From NCBI GenBank assembly GCA_019973155.2, contig BPQB01000063.1, positions 62,001 through 126,000 of the forward strand: 64,000 nt of DNA. The letters run 5' to 3'. The position numbers and the translations under genes were made by a program. Below are positions 32,234 through 44,000 of this stretch, piece after piece. Every line of letters begins with the position of its first letter. Position 1 is the stretch's first letter. Source of the stretch: Phanerochaete sordida (lineage: Eukaryota; Basidiomycota; Agaricomycetes; Polyporales; Phanerochaetaceae). The notes beneath the pieces were generated by a model that saw nothing but the letters and a program-made list of their open reading frames with translations, did not search any database and was not told the origin of the DNA.

Positions 32234-35207
32234 CAAAGATGTTCAGCTAGAGCGAGACAGAGGAGGAGAGAAAGCATAAGAAAAAGTAAACAACGCGAGT
32301 TAAAGCCTTTAGAGTTGTATGAAGAACTCGTGGACCGAGGTCACTCACGCCGATCAAGTCTTCATAGAGAAGATCGTCTCGTCGCCCGTGCGCAAAAAGA
32401 ACGCTGGGGCTTACACCCAGAGCATCTGCAAGTTGCATTTGATAAGCCTCGGCTCAAAATTCGAGTCCTATGAGATCGTAATGAATGTGGAAATCTGTTC
32501 AGGTTGAAATTACAGAACGACGACAGCAAGAATTATCTGAGATCTCACGTTAACGAACCTTCACCGCCTTCCTATGCACAGGAGTACAGCCACGACTCGG
32601 CATATGTCCGGGACAGAAGCCAGAAGGTGGTCGTCGCGTGCAAGTTCAGGGACACTCGTGACTCGGACAGCCGCGGCGCTCAGCTCCAGAGGCGACCAGA
32701 AACGGTATGTTGTTCTCACGCGCTTCGCCAAGCTTGAAGCGCTTGGTTCATTTCTGTTCTTCTCCTTGTCATGCCCTCAGCTCAGTCCTGGCACTGGTGC
32801 CTTCTACCATATTCAATATCGCTCACTCGCGCTTCTTGCTGTTGACCCCACGGTTCAGGTGTCGCTCACTGGCAGAAAATGATGGTGGGTCGACCGTGAA
32901 CATCGAGAATAGTAGTTATCCTGATTGAAACGAAGCAGGCCTCGTTGCGGCAGCGTGTATACATAAATCGCAGGAAATGCCGCTCGTTTATACCGAATCC
33001 CAGACACTCTGGCCGTTACTTGATCCGGAGTCCCATTTCGATGCATGCCAACTTCTGAGCCGGTGTCAGCACCTAGGCCTAGCCCCGCGAGTCCCGTGTT
33101 GGAGTTAATCCCCCTCGTCGCACTCGAAGCAGCACATCTTCTCAGCAAGTACGTACCGAAGAAGCTGCGAAGCTCAACTTTTATGACGCCGGATGAGACG
33201 ACCGTGGCGTCCGCCGCTGTTCCGCAGCAGTGTATCTCTCTTTCACGCGGCTGCTAACAGCATGAGGCTGCTTTAGGTTGAAACCCTTCACAGTGATCCG
33301 ATCTACGACCTTCGCAATGTCTCCTAAAATAAGTCGGTTCCCCGAGCTGCGCTGCTTCTCAATCTTCCAGACGTAGCTCCAGGAAAATTGCCTACTCGGG
33401 GCGATTTTCAGGTGCGTCATGTCTACAAGCCGCCTTTCAATTGCTATGACGAGAACTCATGCAGCGCCGGCAATCTCTAGGTTGTGCGACGAATGGCACG
33501 GACGGCAAGAAAGTCTCCAGCAATCCCGGATACCGAGGTCTTGCAAGCAGATCCTGTTTTTTTTTTTGAGTCAGAAATTGAAACGGCGCTCTCAAGGTTT
33601 GTCGTGTTTGGCCGTCTGGAAGCAGAATCTCTCGCAGGCTGTGTATACCACAGTATTTGAATGCACAGCCTCTACGTCGTGCCCCACAGGTGTTGAAGGA
33701 AGTCGACACCGGAAAAGGTCGGGAATCCGTGGAAGAGAAGATAGCACATGTCTGCACACCGCCTTCTTGTGTATGTGCTTGCCCATGATACACGTGTTAA
33801 GGTACCTGTCTATTCAGTCTAGGGTCTCATTGACCCTGACGTCGTCCACAGCTCGCCTTCTTCTGTTTCGAGCTCCACACGAGCTTCTCGCTAGAAGCTA
33901 GCTCGTTTTGAAGGTGCGCTTCACGCTTTCCGTAATGCAAATTCTACTCTGAGGCGGTACCCACAGCCGAGGGGTGTGCAATGTCGGATTCGCACTCCGT
34001 AAATGGCACTCTCGGCCCAAGCCTCCTCTTCGATTCGAGGCGTGTTCGACGTGAAGACCATGGAAAAACTAGTATGTGCGGTGATCCGGTCAGTCCATTT
34101 TGCCACTCTTCGTCCGACTAGGAGCATTCGTGCAGCTCCGGAAGGAGCTTGCTTCGTGTGCGTTACGGTTGTCTGTGCTATCTCGGCAATTTGCCGCCGT
34201 TCTCATGCCACAGCGACGGCGAGGGCTTACCAGCCAGACAGAGAAACATTGGACTTGATCTTCTTGCAAGGTCGAGGAGCGAATTCGTGGTGCGCGGCTC
34301 AGAAAGCCTGAGCAGCATATTCTTATGGCTGTGCGTAATCTGGCTTGAATTCTTTGCATACTCAAGCGTCACACTCATACGTAGGCTAGTGCGACGGATC
34401 TGCCATCGGAAGACGCCGTATGGTCTCGTCTTGCCGTCATACAATGCGACATCCAGTCCGAAGGCCGGTCGATCTACGCGTGTACGCTGGTCCGGCGCAA
34501 AACGCCTAAGTCTGCAGGGGCTATGACATAGTTTGGCAAGTGTCTCTTCCGTTGCAGACGTATCGCAACCCCTTGATCGACGTGTGTTTCATCATCAGCC
34601 TATCGAACTTGGTCTCCTGTACCCTCTGATCAAGGCTGGCTGGAGTCCGGCACATATCCGCTGCCCACCGCCGTACGCGCTACAACAAGCGTGTCTGTGG
34701 CGCGTCCCCTCCAATTGTGAGTGGATTGGAATCCATGCGCATCTGAGCTAGGGTCTTCATAACCGCTTTGAAGTGAACGTGCTCCGCTGTCGGACGCGAG
34801 CAAGCTACGGTCGGGGCGCCACCTTCTGGTTGCAGCTTCCAGCACGTTCTCTCGGCATGGGCTTACCGTCTCCTCGCGGGGCCGCCTCTGAGTTTGTGAA
34901 TTCGGGAGAAGGTGCGAAGAAGCCGTGGTTGACCATCGTACTGGTACCGGACACGGACCGTAAGTTCATATCGCGGAAGGAAATGATATGCGCGTGGCAC
35001 AAACGCTTCCACTCAAGATGCTGCGCAAACAATGCTTCCGCGGCAACGCGTGTAAGGTGCGGGATCCGTTCTTGTTGGGCATGGGCTGAACCTTCCCAAA
35101 GTTACGTGAATATGACAGCCAGATCTTCGCGGATGGCTATAAGCGAGATATCGCGAGCGCTGGCATCCAGCCGTGCCCTTCTTCGCATCCTTTCGCCCTT
35201 CCTCGCT
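32234..35207. other. Long spacer with one coding-like fragment
   Basis: This separates two large divergent genes and should hold both promoters. A minus-strand frame at 33192-33420 reads SYVWKIEKQRSSGNRLILGD and VVDRITVKGFNLKQPHAV, which is protein-like. Another at about 33000-33148 reads NTGLAGLGLGADTGSEVGM. I could not join them into a gene, so a decayed paralogue of the neighbouring family is possible. A T11 run lies at 33556-33567. Elsewhere nothing is supported. Confidence 0.35.
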
Positions 35208-38200
35208 ATGTCTATCGACACCAACGACGCCCCCCGTATCGTCCAATATCTCAATGCCCAGCTGCAGGCAGTCTGGAAAAAGGCTCGCGACGCTGCTCGG
35301 AGGCTGGGCCGCGGAACGATACCGCTGAAGTCCCGTAAGTGTCGCTTTGCCGCCCCCGTTTCCCCCTGCATCAATTGATAGCGTGTGCAGGGCAAGCCAT
35401 AGCTCCTGTGACGTATTCGTTAGAGGAGCAAGTTGGCGATAACACTGGAGCCACGGGCCAGCAGAAATTCGAGATACAGCTCGACTCACCGAAACTCGAC
35501 TTAGTCTGCAAGCACTCGGCCGTTCTCAAACTCAATGTCACCAAGGCGTGTTTCACCCACGCCGACAGGTATGCCATCTGAGTGTTGTCTTGAGCCAGCC
35601 TCCTGACATTATAATCCTAGCCGCTCCGAAGAGGTCATTCCGAAGAGCGAGATCACCTTCAAGATGGGCTACCAGATGAAAGATGTCGTAGTCGAGGGTA
35701 AGCGCGCGAGGACGTTCGATCTGGATTACCCGAGTGCGTGAAGTCAGCGAGGCCTACATATAACCATGCCCACTGACTGTCTGCAGACGCCAGACTGGTC
35801 CATATTTCCCCGCCGGTGGAGAGAGGCCTCGAGACCTTCGAAATGCATCTTCGACGCTATCTTTCGTTCCTCCATTCCGGGAAGCACTCCACTCTCTTTT
35901 GCCCAGTCGCACCCAACGACGAGAGCCGGTCCTCTGTCGTCGACTTCATGCGAAGCTCGAGCACGCCGCCAGCTGCCGTCAGCGTACACGGCATGCCTAT
36001 GGACCATATCAACCGCACAATTTGCAAGTCGTGGCTCATGACGTCCACGATGCCAAGATTCCAGGACGGGAAGGCCATAGACAGCACGACTCTGTCGCTC
36101 AGAACGTGGAAGGGCACGACAGCGATTGAGGGCAAAGAAGTCCTGTATAACATGACGTTCGGCGCCCCTGAACTTGTTGCGCCGTGTGAACGCGAAGCTG
36201 GCATCATCATCTACTTCGACATCGCGGAAGTGACCTTCTACAAGGATCGCGAGAGGTGAGGCACATGTTTGCGAACAACAATCACCCATACTAAATCGCT
36301 CATAGCGCCCCTTTCGAGATATTCTGCGATTGGACGGTGGCGGTGCTCATGGATGCTAAGCGTGAGGACAAGGAGGGTGACAGCGGCATCAAGTGCACGC
36401 TAGATATCAAGAGTAAGCACATGCCTGCAGCGTTTCTCCGCCAGCCCCTCATATGTTTCCTTGAAGCCTGTCACTTCATGCCGCAGCTCTCGCTCTTTCC
36501 AGGCTGCCTGCCAACGGACAACGAGGCGATCGAGTGCAAGGCACGGATCATCGATATCATCTGCGGAGAGTACTTGAGGGCGCTGGAGCGCGCAGGACAC
36601 CTGGCTTTCAACCACTCCGCCCTCTGCTGCGCAGACCCCAAGCCCAACGGTTTCGTCTCGGAGGACATCTCCACCGTCCCCCGTCTTCGCGATACTCAAC
36701 AGCTCCCAGCGCGCCCGCTCACCCCTGCAGCAGCTATCCCCTGGCGGGAGCTGTCCCAGCGCACCGACATGGCGGGTTTCGACCAGGTGAACGCTCTGAC
36801 TGAGACTTCCATCAACGAACGTCTCGACTCTCTGTGGCAACAACCGCACGCGGGACCCGATGCCGAGAACGAAGGCTTTCCAGTCGACTGGTCGCATTCG
36901 GAGCTTTTCAGTGCGACGTTTGGAGCACCCATCGTCCAACTCGTACAAGAGCGCAAGGCTGTCCTGCGGATACCTCTCAAATCCGGTAGCGTCATGCCCA
37001 TTAGGAGCCAGATGGTCGCAAGCAGGTACGTCGACGTGCTTGATTCGTCATCGGGGCAGGATCTAATTCCTTGCGCGTAGAAACGTCGACCGCTTCCACT
37101 TCGCAGATTGGACGGTTGGTTTCACGGTCGACCTCAAGCTCTGCGACCATGCGGCCGTACCCGGTGTCGACGCCAAATGGCGGTCCAATTTTGCGAGCTC
37201 TCACTCTACGTGGAACGACGTCAGCTTTAACCATCTTTACATGGATTTGCAACGTGAGCGCATCCCCTTGTTCTCTCATGATATGCTGATTGACTGTGTT
37301 CTCAGACGCGGACTTCAATCTTGACTGTTCCGACTTCGCTGGTCTCAGCACCGCGAACGACAAAGGATCCATCGACAAGGCCCATGCGGCCGTCATCTAC
37401 GTTCGCGATCATTACCTGAAAGACCTAGCATCCGCTGGTTATCATATTCTAGCCTCTATTCCTGTCTCGAGAGCCCCTTCAAAGCATCCTGGGGTGCTCA
37501 CAAGTGCCACGTTCTTCGTCGATGCTAAAGACGCCCCGAATGTCCCCTTCGACGAGAACTCCCTTTCCGAGTCAAGCGTCCAGATCGCCGGGATGCATCT
37601 CGGCAAACCTCTGCCCAGCCCTCTCCCCCACCACTTGGGCACTTGGGTCACCAATATCCCCACTCCATCGCAGGGGACGCTAGCCCTCTCAGCAAGCAGC
37701 TTCCTCCACGCTTACTTGCTGCCCGCTCTGTCAGAGGTGAACGCGCGGACCCGTGTCGAACCGGTTTCGCAGGACGCCTCAGGCGTAACCCTCGTCAGGT
37801 GGTGTCATCATCCCCGCCGGGTTACAGGCGACTGTCGCTTCAAACCTGTAGTCTCTCCAATCAGTAGCGAAGAACCCTTGCAGTTCCGATGGAGCATGGG
37901 GCGGAGGTTCAACATGGAAAAGGACGAATCGTGTTTTGTTCGAAGTACGTCGACTCACTTTCTTGTACCGACCGCTTCTGACCACCCACACAGCTGAGAC
38001 CGAGAACTACGTCGACTTCCCTACGACCCCCAACCTGGATGATCTGGACATCGTTCTATGGGGTTCAGTCAACCTTGAGCTGGCTGATAAGGGCTGGAAG
38101 TACGTCAAATTATATATGCCTGATGATAAACCCGCTGACAGAATGTTGTCCTAGCTCGAAGGCTTCTGCGAAATGGGAAACTCTCGTCAAGGTCAAGTTC

Positions 38201-40092
38201 GAGGGCGACCGTCTCCATGTCTCCACGGATCCTCGTCCGATCGTCTACAGTACCGCATCGCCCCACGGACAGCCGCAAACGGTGGTCGCGCACGATTCCA
38301 CCAAGGACCTGCTCAAGAAGGTGCTGCAGGACTCTGTGCAGATCCGCGGGCTAGAGCAGGCGTTCCAGCCCCTCGAGGCTGCCTTGAAGGCGTACTCCGC
38401 CGATCACCCGGGCTGTCACTTCGTCGACCCGGTCTTCAACCATCAAGGCGACCTACTTGTTCAGATCTCATCTCAGGCCCGACTGCCGGAGCCAGAGCCT
38501 GAAGACCAGGTGGCTCCAGTGAAAATCACTGTCAGCTCTTACGATCCGCAGGTCGAGACCCTGTATGAGCCAGGAGTGCAGCGTCCGCGCGGCGCTAGAC
38601 CTCTGCCTTCAACACTAACTCATCCGTCTGTCTCAGGTATGAATGATTACTTCATCGCATGAATAGCTCTGATCAATCGTGCAACAGCGCTCCCTATCCA
38701 CAAGTCTTCCTTGTCGTCGGCCGGAGTGCAACGTCAACCGAGCGAAGAAGACTCGTCGACCTCCAGCGGTTCTCCCTTGGCCGAATCGATATTCAGCCCT
38801 ACTCGAGGTCCGGCGCAAAGAGGATCCAAGCATTACACGACTCTTGAGGTGAACGTCGGTGACGAAGGGTTGCCGGTGACACCTGCGTCGTCGGTCTCTC
38901 CATCGCCGATGGACAAACCCAATGTCAAGCTGCCCGAGATTCCGGCCATTATACCAGCACTGGCAAACCCTACGGTGTTCCCATTCCACTCATCAGCGCA
39001 TGCGTCCTCGTCGTCACAATCCTCATCTTCGAGGCAGATGTCGACTCAGCCGTTCCCTTCCATGGTAGGGCGCATGACTGCATCCCCCACTGAAAGTCAG
39101 TTCGATGCCCCCGTCGTCGACGAGGAAGACTACTTCTCGCAGGGGAGCAGAGGCTTTTCGTACGAGCCTCAGGGCGAACATCGTGGTCGGTCGATGGTTT
39201 CTCACATACATGAGGAAACCCGGGCTCGGCCACCCTCAGCCGTGAATGTCTTGTACGGCTCGGCGACCAAGGACACACAGTCGGCTTCCGGCACCTTGGG
39301 ACAAGATTATGACCTGTACGCGTCTTCAAGCTATCCGCCAAGAGGTAAGCATTCAGCTTGTCATGCCGTGCGCAATAGAAGCTGATATCCACCCGTGTAG
39401 GAGGTCAAGCTCGACCTGTAGCAGGCCCACCGTCGGTGAACATGCAGAGTAGGCCACCAACACACCAAACACCGCCGGCACCCATCAATAATCCAGCGTC
39501 TCGTGTCCCCCTTCCTACTATCACCACCACGCCTCCCACCCGCTCGAACACCGTCGACACATGGCCGGCTCGGCAAGCCATCTCCGATGCTCGTGTGCCT
39601 CCCAGCCAGCCAGCCGTCGCTCCACGTGCCGTGCCCCCGCCTGCTGCTGCCCCTCGTGCCGTGCCCCCGCCTGCTACTGCTCCTCGTACCGTGCCCCCGC
39701 CTGCACTTTCACCTCCAGCGCGTAGCGAGAGCCCTCGCGTGCCGGACTCGGACCCGTCGGTGGTCTACCCACGGCTCAAGCCAGATCGCCACTCGGCAGC
39801 GGTCACCCAGCCTCTGCAACCCGTCGACGATGCTCCTTTGGACCTCTCGACGGCGGCAGGGCGCAGGGCTCTTCGTGCCGGGTTCAGCGCTGGCAGGACG
39901 TCTGGTCTGCGGGCGGGCCAGCTCGACAGCGCCGCTAGCGCGAACGCCATGGGCGTAGAACTGCACGAAGACCCCAGACGACTTCTGCCGAGGGAAAGCC
40001 GCGCGCCCGCCGAGCGGACGCTCACCTGGACACAGCAGCAGAAGCAGCTTGCGGGTGTCGAGAGGAGGCTCAACCAGGGCATCTACTACTGA
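35208..40092 (+). CDS. Very large multi-module protein of unknown function, paralogue of the 27-32 kb gene
   Basis: The twelve exons are 35208-35334, 35391-35568, 35621-35733, 35787-36255, 36306-36412, 36467-37025, 37081-37253, 37306-37944, 37994-38099, 38155-38636, 38688-39344 and 39401-40092. All phases agree and they encode 1433 residues. Its first exon (VQYLNAQLQAVWKKARD) aligns with an internal exon of the left paralogue (ISAFFQAHFHSLWDQAV), and introns fall at equivalent places. Three modules repeat a helix such as RYLSFLHSGKHSTLF, EYLRALERAGH and HYLKDLASAGYHIL, each followed by a DWTV- or LWGS-type strand. The last ~470 residues are disordered, Pro/Ser-rich, and include an AVPPP minisatellite. 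No known fold is evident; it is cytosolic by absence of a signal peptide. Confidence 0.7.
39626..39713 (+). repeat. 30-bp coding minisatellite
   Basis: Nearly three 30-bp units start GTGCCGTGCCCCCGCC (39626, 39656, 39686 with one change) and encode RAVPPPAxAP decamers in the tail of the large protein. Confidence 0.8.
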
Positions 40093-41035
40093 TTCTGCTA
40101 TAGAAAGGTGTGACAGCGTCAGCATATCGTCTTCTATCCCTACCCTGTTTTTTACGATTGATCTGCGAGTGCTTGCATTGTTATCTAGCACCTATGTATC
40201 TGCAGCCGGACTGTCGTCTATCGGTCGTTATATCTTACCACCTCTGTATCTATAGATTTCCTGTTACGTCGTCGATCGTAGAGTAGAGTAGACTTCCTCC
40301 TGTAGTATATGAATATTTCCCATGCAATCTTCGGTTCTTCAGCTCCAGACCCGTCATGTCCATACCGCGCGACGGATGACACTATTGGGAACATCATACA
40401 GGGAGCTACTATAAGTTCCGATTCCCTAATGAATCGGCTTACTGGACTGGAAGAGGGATATAAGCGCTCGTTGTCACCGATGATTGGCTCGTTCCGAAGC
40501 GCCTCTTTCGCTGTCTCGTGATTGGTTGAAGCGTGCGGTGGTGGTCGTTGGTGGACATGTGTCGGGCATCGAGGCTCTTCACGTCGACGGCACAAAGAGA
40601 TAAACGGCAGCGCAGTCCGTTTACATTACCTCGTTGGCGAAATGGATGCGCGCGTTGACTGGTGGGACAGTCGCCGCGGCCTATGTTGCTGCAGGACGGG
40701 GTCCCGTCCCCGTCCCGGGGTCCTGGTAGCTCCACGCAGGGGAGGCCTTATCATCGGACGCCTGCCCAGCGCCCGTGCTTGCCTCTACCCCTTACCCCCT
40801 CGTCGCCGTCTATCATGGTGTGTGCCGCCGTGAACGCTGCTCACAACGGCCTGACCGACATGGATTCAGCTGCATCTTGTGTCTTCCAAGACGTTGCTGT
40901 CGCGGGTCGCAATACGTGCGTTTGTGTGTCTTCGTCCGCGCAGTGCTCGTTGATGATGACTTTTCTGCAGTGTTCTCGGCCACAGTCGTGGTCGCGTGGT
41001 TGCTCTGCGCCGCCGCGCTGAGCGTGATATGTTAC
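40093..41035. other. 5' flank of the Helitron gene
   Basis: The Rep/helicase frame is open back to about 40775 but without an ATG before 41036. A second frame starts at ATG 40815 (MVCAAVNAAHNG) and can be spliced into the main frame at a CGCGCAG near 40952. That would put a hydrophobic stretch (FSATVVVAWLLCAAALSVICY) into the N-terminus. A TATA-like GATATAAG lies at about 40457. A Helitron 5' TC end was not recognised. Confidence 0.4.
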
Positions 41036-44000
41036 ATGATACGTGAGTGCCCGGTCGCTTTCAAGGCGTGGTGCTCATGTCCGCTAGGTTTTTTCACTAC
41101 CCGTTGCCTTCCCTACCCTCGTGTCGTCCGTCCGTCGGGTGGTCGGGTCTGGCAACCCACGCACCCTGGACATGTGTCTGCTTCGCCTCTTCGGGGTGGA
41201 GCTCATCGTGCGCGTATACCCGTCGTCGACGTTCGGGCATTTCCTGTCGTGCAAGGAAATCTGAACGGTCTGCTGGACGGCGACAACGTCGTTGCCGAGG
41301 AGTTCGTTGTCCGGGATGTTCCTTGCGGGCCCGATCATGTCGTGCTCGCCGCTCCCATCTCGTTTATGACGCAGTATGTCTCTCTGTCGCAGCTCCGTGT
41401 CTATTGCAAGGCGCATCGTCTAGCGTGCAATACACGTACGCCTATGGCGCTGCTGCGGGAGATGGCTATGACCCACGAGTGTGAGGGAGGTTGTCCTGAC
41501 GTCAAATGGTTGTTCAAACGGCCGGTTGTGTCAAGATGTCGCGGGCCGAGCCATCGGTACCAGCCCGTGCGTCGAGATGATTCCCTGCCGTGTCGCTTCC
41601 CGCCTTCGCCCCCCACTGCAGAGCATATCGCGGGGATTGTACGTCGTTGGGTAGATGCGTCGTCACCAGAGGCGTTGGCAGAGGGTCCGTGCGGGGTGTG
41701 TGCGAGAACAAGCCTTGCGAGCAGTCTCATTGAGATAGGCATGGCGGATCCGATCCTGCAGCCTCTGTTCGATCGCGCTGAGGAGGTCTTACCTCTGGAG
41801 TTGCAGGGAGATTCTTCTCAGATGCTCTGTCGTGCGGGATGTGATCCTGTTCGGCGTACCGTGCGTGCCTGTCCTGAGTGTGCCAGTGCGTTGTACAAGA
41901 ACAAACAAGTCCCGTTCCTGAGTCTAGCCAATGGATTATGGCTCGGTGAAGTCCCTGACGAACTGCAGGATCTGAGTTTCGTGGAAAAAATCATGGTAGC
42001 TCGCTATCGGCATAACGTCTGCGTCGTGTCGGTAGGGACGGGCGCGAGAAAGATGCACGCGAACGCTGTTGTTTTCTCGCAACCTGTCGCCAAGTTTTAC
42101 CACAAGTTGCCACCCACGGCCGAGGAGGTAGGCGACGTGCTCGCTATCCTGTTTACGGGTCCGTGCAAGCCTACCGAAGAAGAGTTCAAGCGAACGCCAC
42201 TGTTAATACGGAAAGCCAAAGTTCTCGCGGCTCTGGAATGGCTGAAGGTGCATCACCCGCAGTATCTCGATTTGCAGATATCCATGGAGAACTTGGAACA
42301 ATTTCCTGAGAATCAGCCACCGGTCGCGTGGTTCTATCAGCAGAGTGACGGTAGCGTATCATCTGCCGCAATGGCGGTGTCCGATCAGGAGAGTCCCGGT
42401 GTTGACGAAGGGATGTGCTCCTTCGCGGTGCATGGAGTCTGCGCCGACAACGTAAGTGAGCTGAGCCACGACCGTCGTGTTGCGCTCGCGATTCGGCACC
42501 TGAAAGAAGGTGGAAAGGTGTTAGGATACGGACAGAAGCACGAACCTGCGGGCACGTTCCGTAATGCCAAAATATACGGGGGTATGTTTCCATGGCTTTT
42601 TCCATATGGCGTGGGCTCGTTTGGATGTCGAACGATGTTACGCGACGTCCCTCGTAAGACCCACACACGGTACATGTTGAATTATTTCGATCGGCGGTTT
42701 CAGGTAGATGATTACTTTGCGTTCTTGGTCTACAATGAGGACCAGATGAAGGCCTCATCTCGAGGGGGGTATGTTCTAGTAGAGAAACGGAAGGTCCCTG
42801 ACCTTGCACATAAGGTGCTCGATCTTGACATGGATGTGCTGAACCGCTTGATTGCTCGCGGAGAACAGCACGCTTTCATTCCGCCACAGACCGAGGAAGA
42901 GAGGCGTTGCTACGACGTGCTCGACTTGATTGATCAAGTTGCCGGCCATGTTCCAGGCTCTCTGGAACAGAAGAAACGTCAGCGGAGTGAAGTCCGCTCC
43001 ATGATCTACCGTTACGGGGTACCTATATTCTTCATTACCTTCGCTCCGACGGAATCCAAGAATCCGATCTGCTTGTACTTTTGCGGAGAACCCGTCGATT
43101 TATTCGACTACTGTTCTATGAAAACACCAGATCGTGAGCGGTTGCGTGCTGTCGTCGACAACCCGGTCGCGTGCGCACGGTTCTTTAACCTTATGGTGCG
43201 ACTGTTCATAGAACACGTACTGCGTGCGGGGTCGGCGGAGGATGGGCTATTTGGGCGTACGTCAGGCTATTACGGTACAGTCGAGCAGCAGGGACGACTG
43301 ACTCTTCATCTCCATCTTCTGTTGTGGATTGCCGGCTCGTACAGTCCAGCTGAGATGCGAGAGAGAGCGATGGACGCGAGCTCCACTTTCGCCACTGAGT
43401 TGATTTCGTGGCTGGACGGCGTGCACCAGGGTCAGTTCAGTACAGGTACAGCCGATGAGGTAAAGACACGGTTACATTCTATGGGTATGCCTCCGCAGCG
43501 GATGTCTCCTAAGCCGTGGTGGCCTGATCCTAGTATCGCGCGTCCGACGCCTCCGCCCGCAGACTTGGCGGACCTCGCAGCCCTGGACGTTTGGTATGAG
43601 CAAATGCTCACCGTCTCGGACGATGTTGTGTGGCTGAATAACATGCACGATAAGCGTCATGCAAAGGGCTGTCGGCGTCCCCCACGTTATCATTGTCGTG
43701 GTCGATACCCGCGGGACATCATTGAAGAGACGCGTGCAGATCCGGAAGACGGCAGTGTTCATTTGAAGAAGAAAGAGTCTTGGTTGAACACTTTTTCGCC
43801 GGCACTGTCGTATGTCATGAGGTGCAACACGGACGTATCGTGTTTACTGTCTGGTACGCAGGTTCGTGCTGTTATCGCGTACGTCACAGACTACATCACG
43901 AAACCGGGTCTAAAGACGTACGCAATTTTCGAGACGGTGCGGAACATCTTGGCCAACACAGTCGACATTGTGTCGTCGTCGCCATCCCGTGTTCTCGCTG

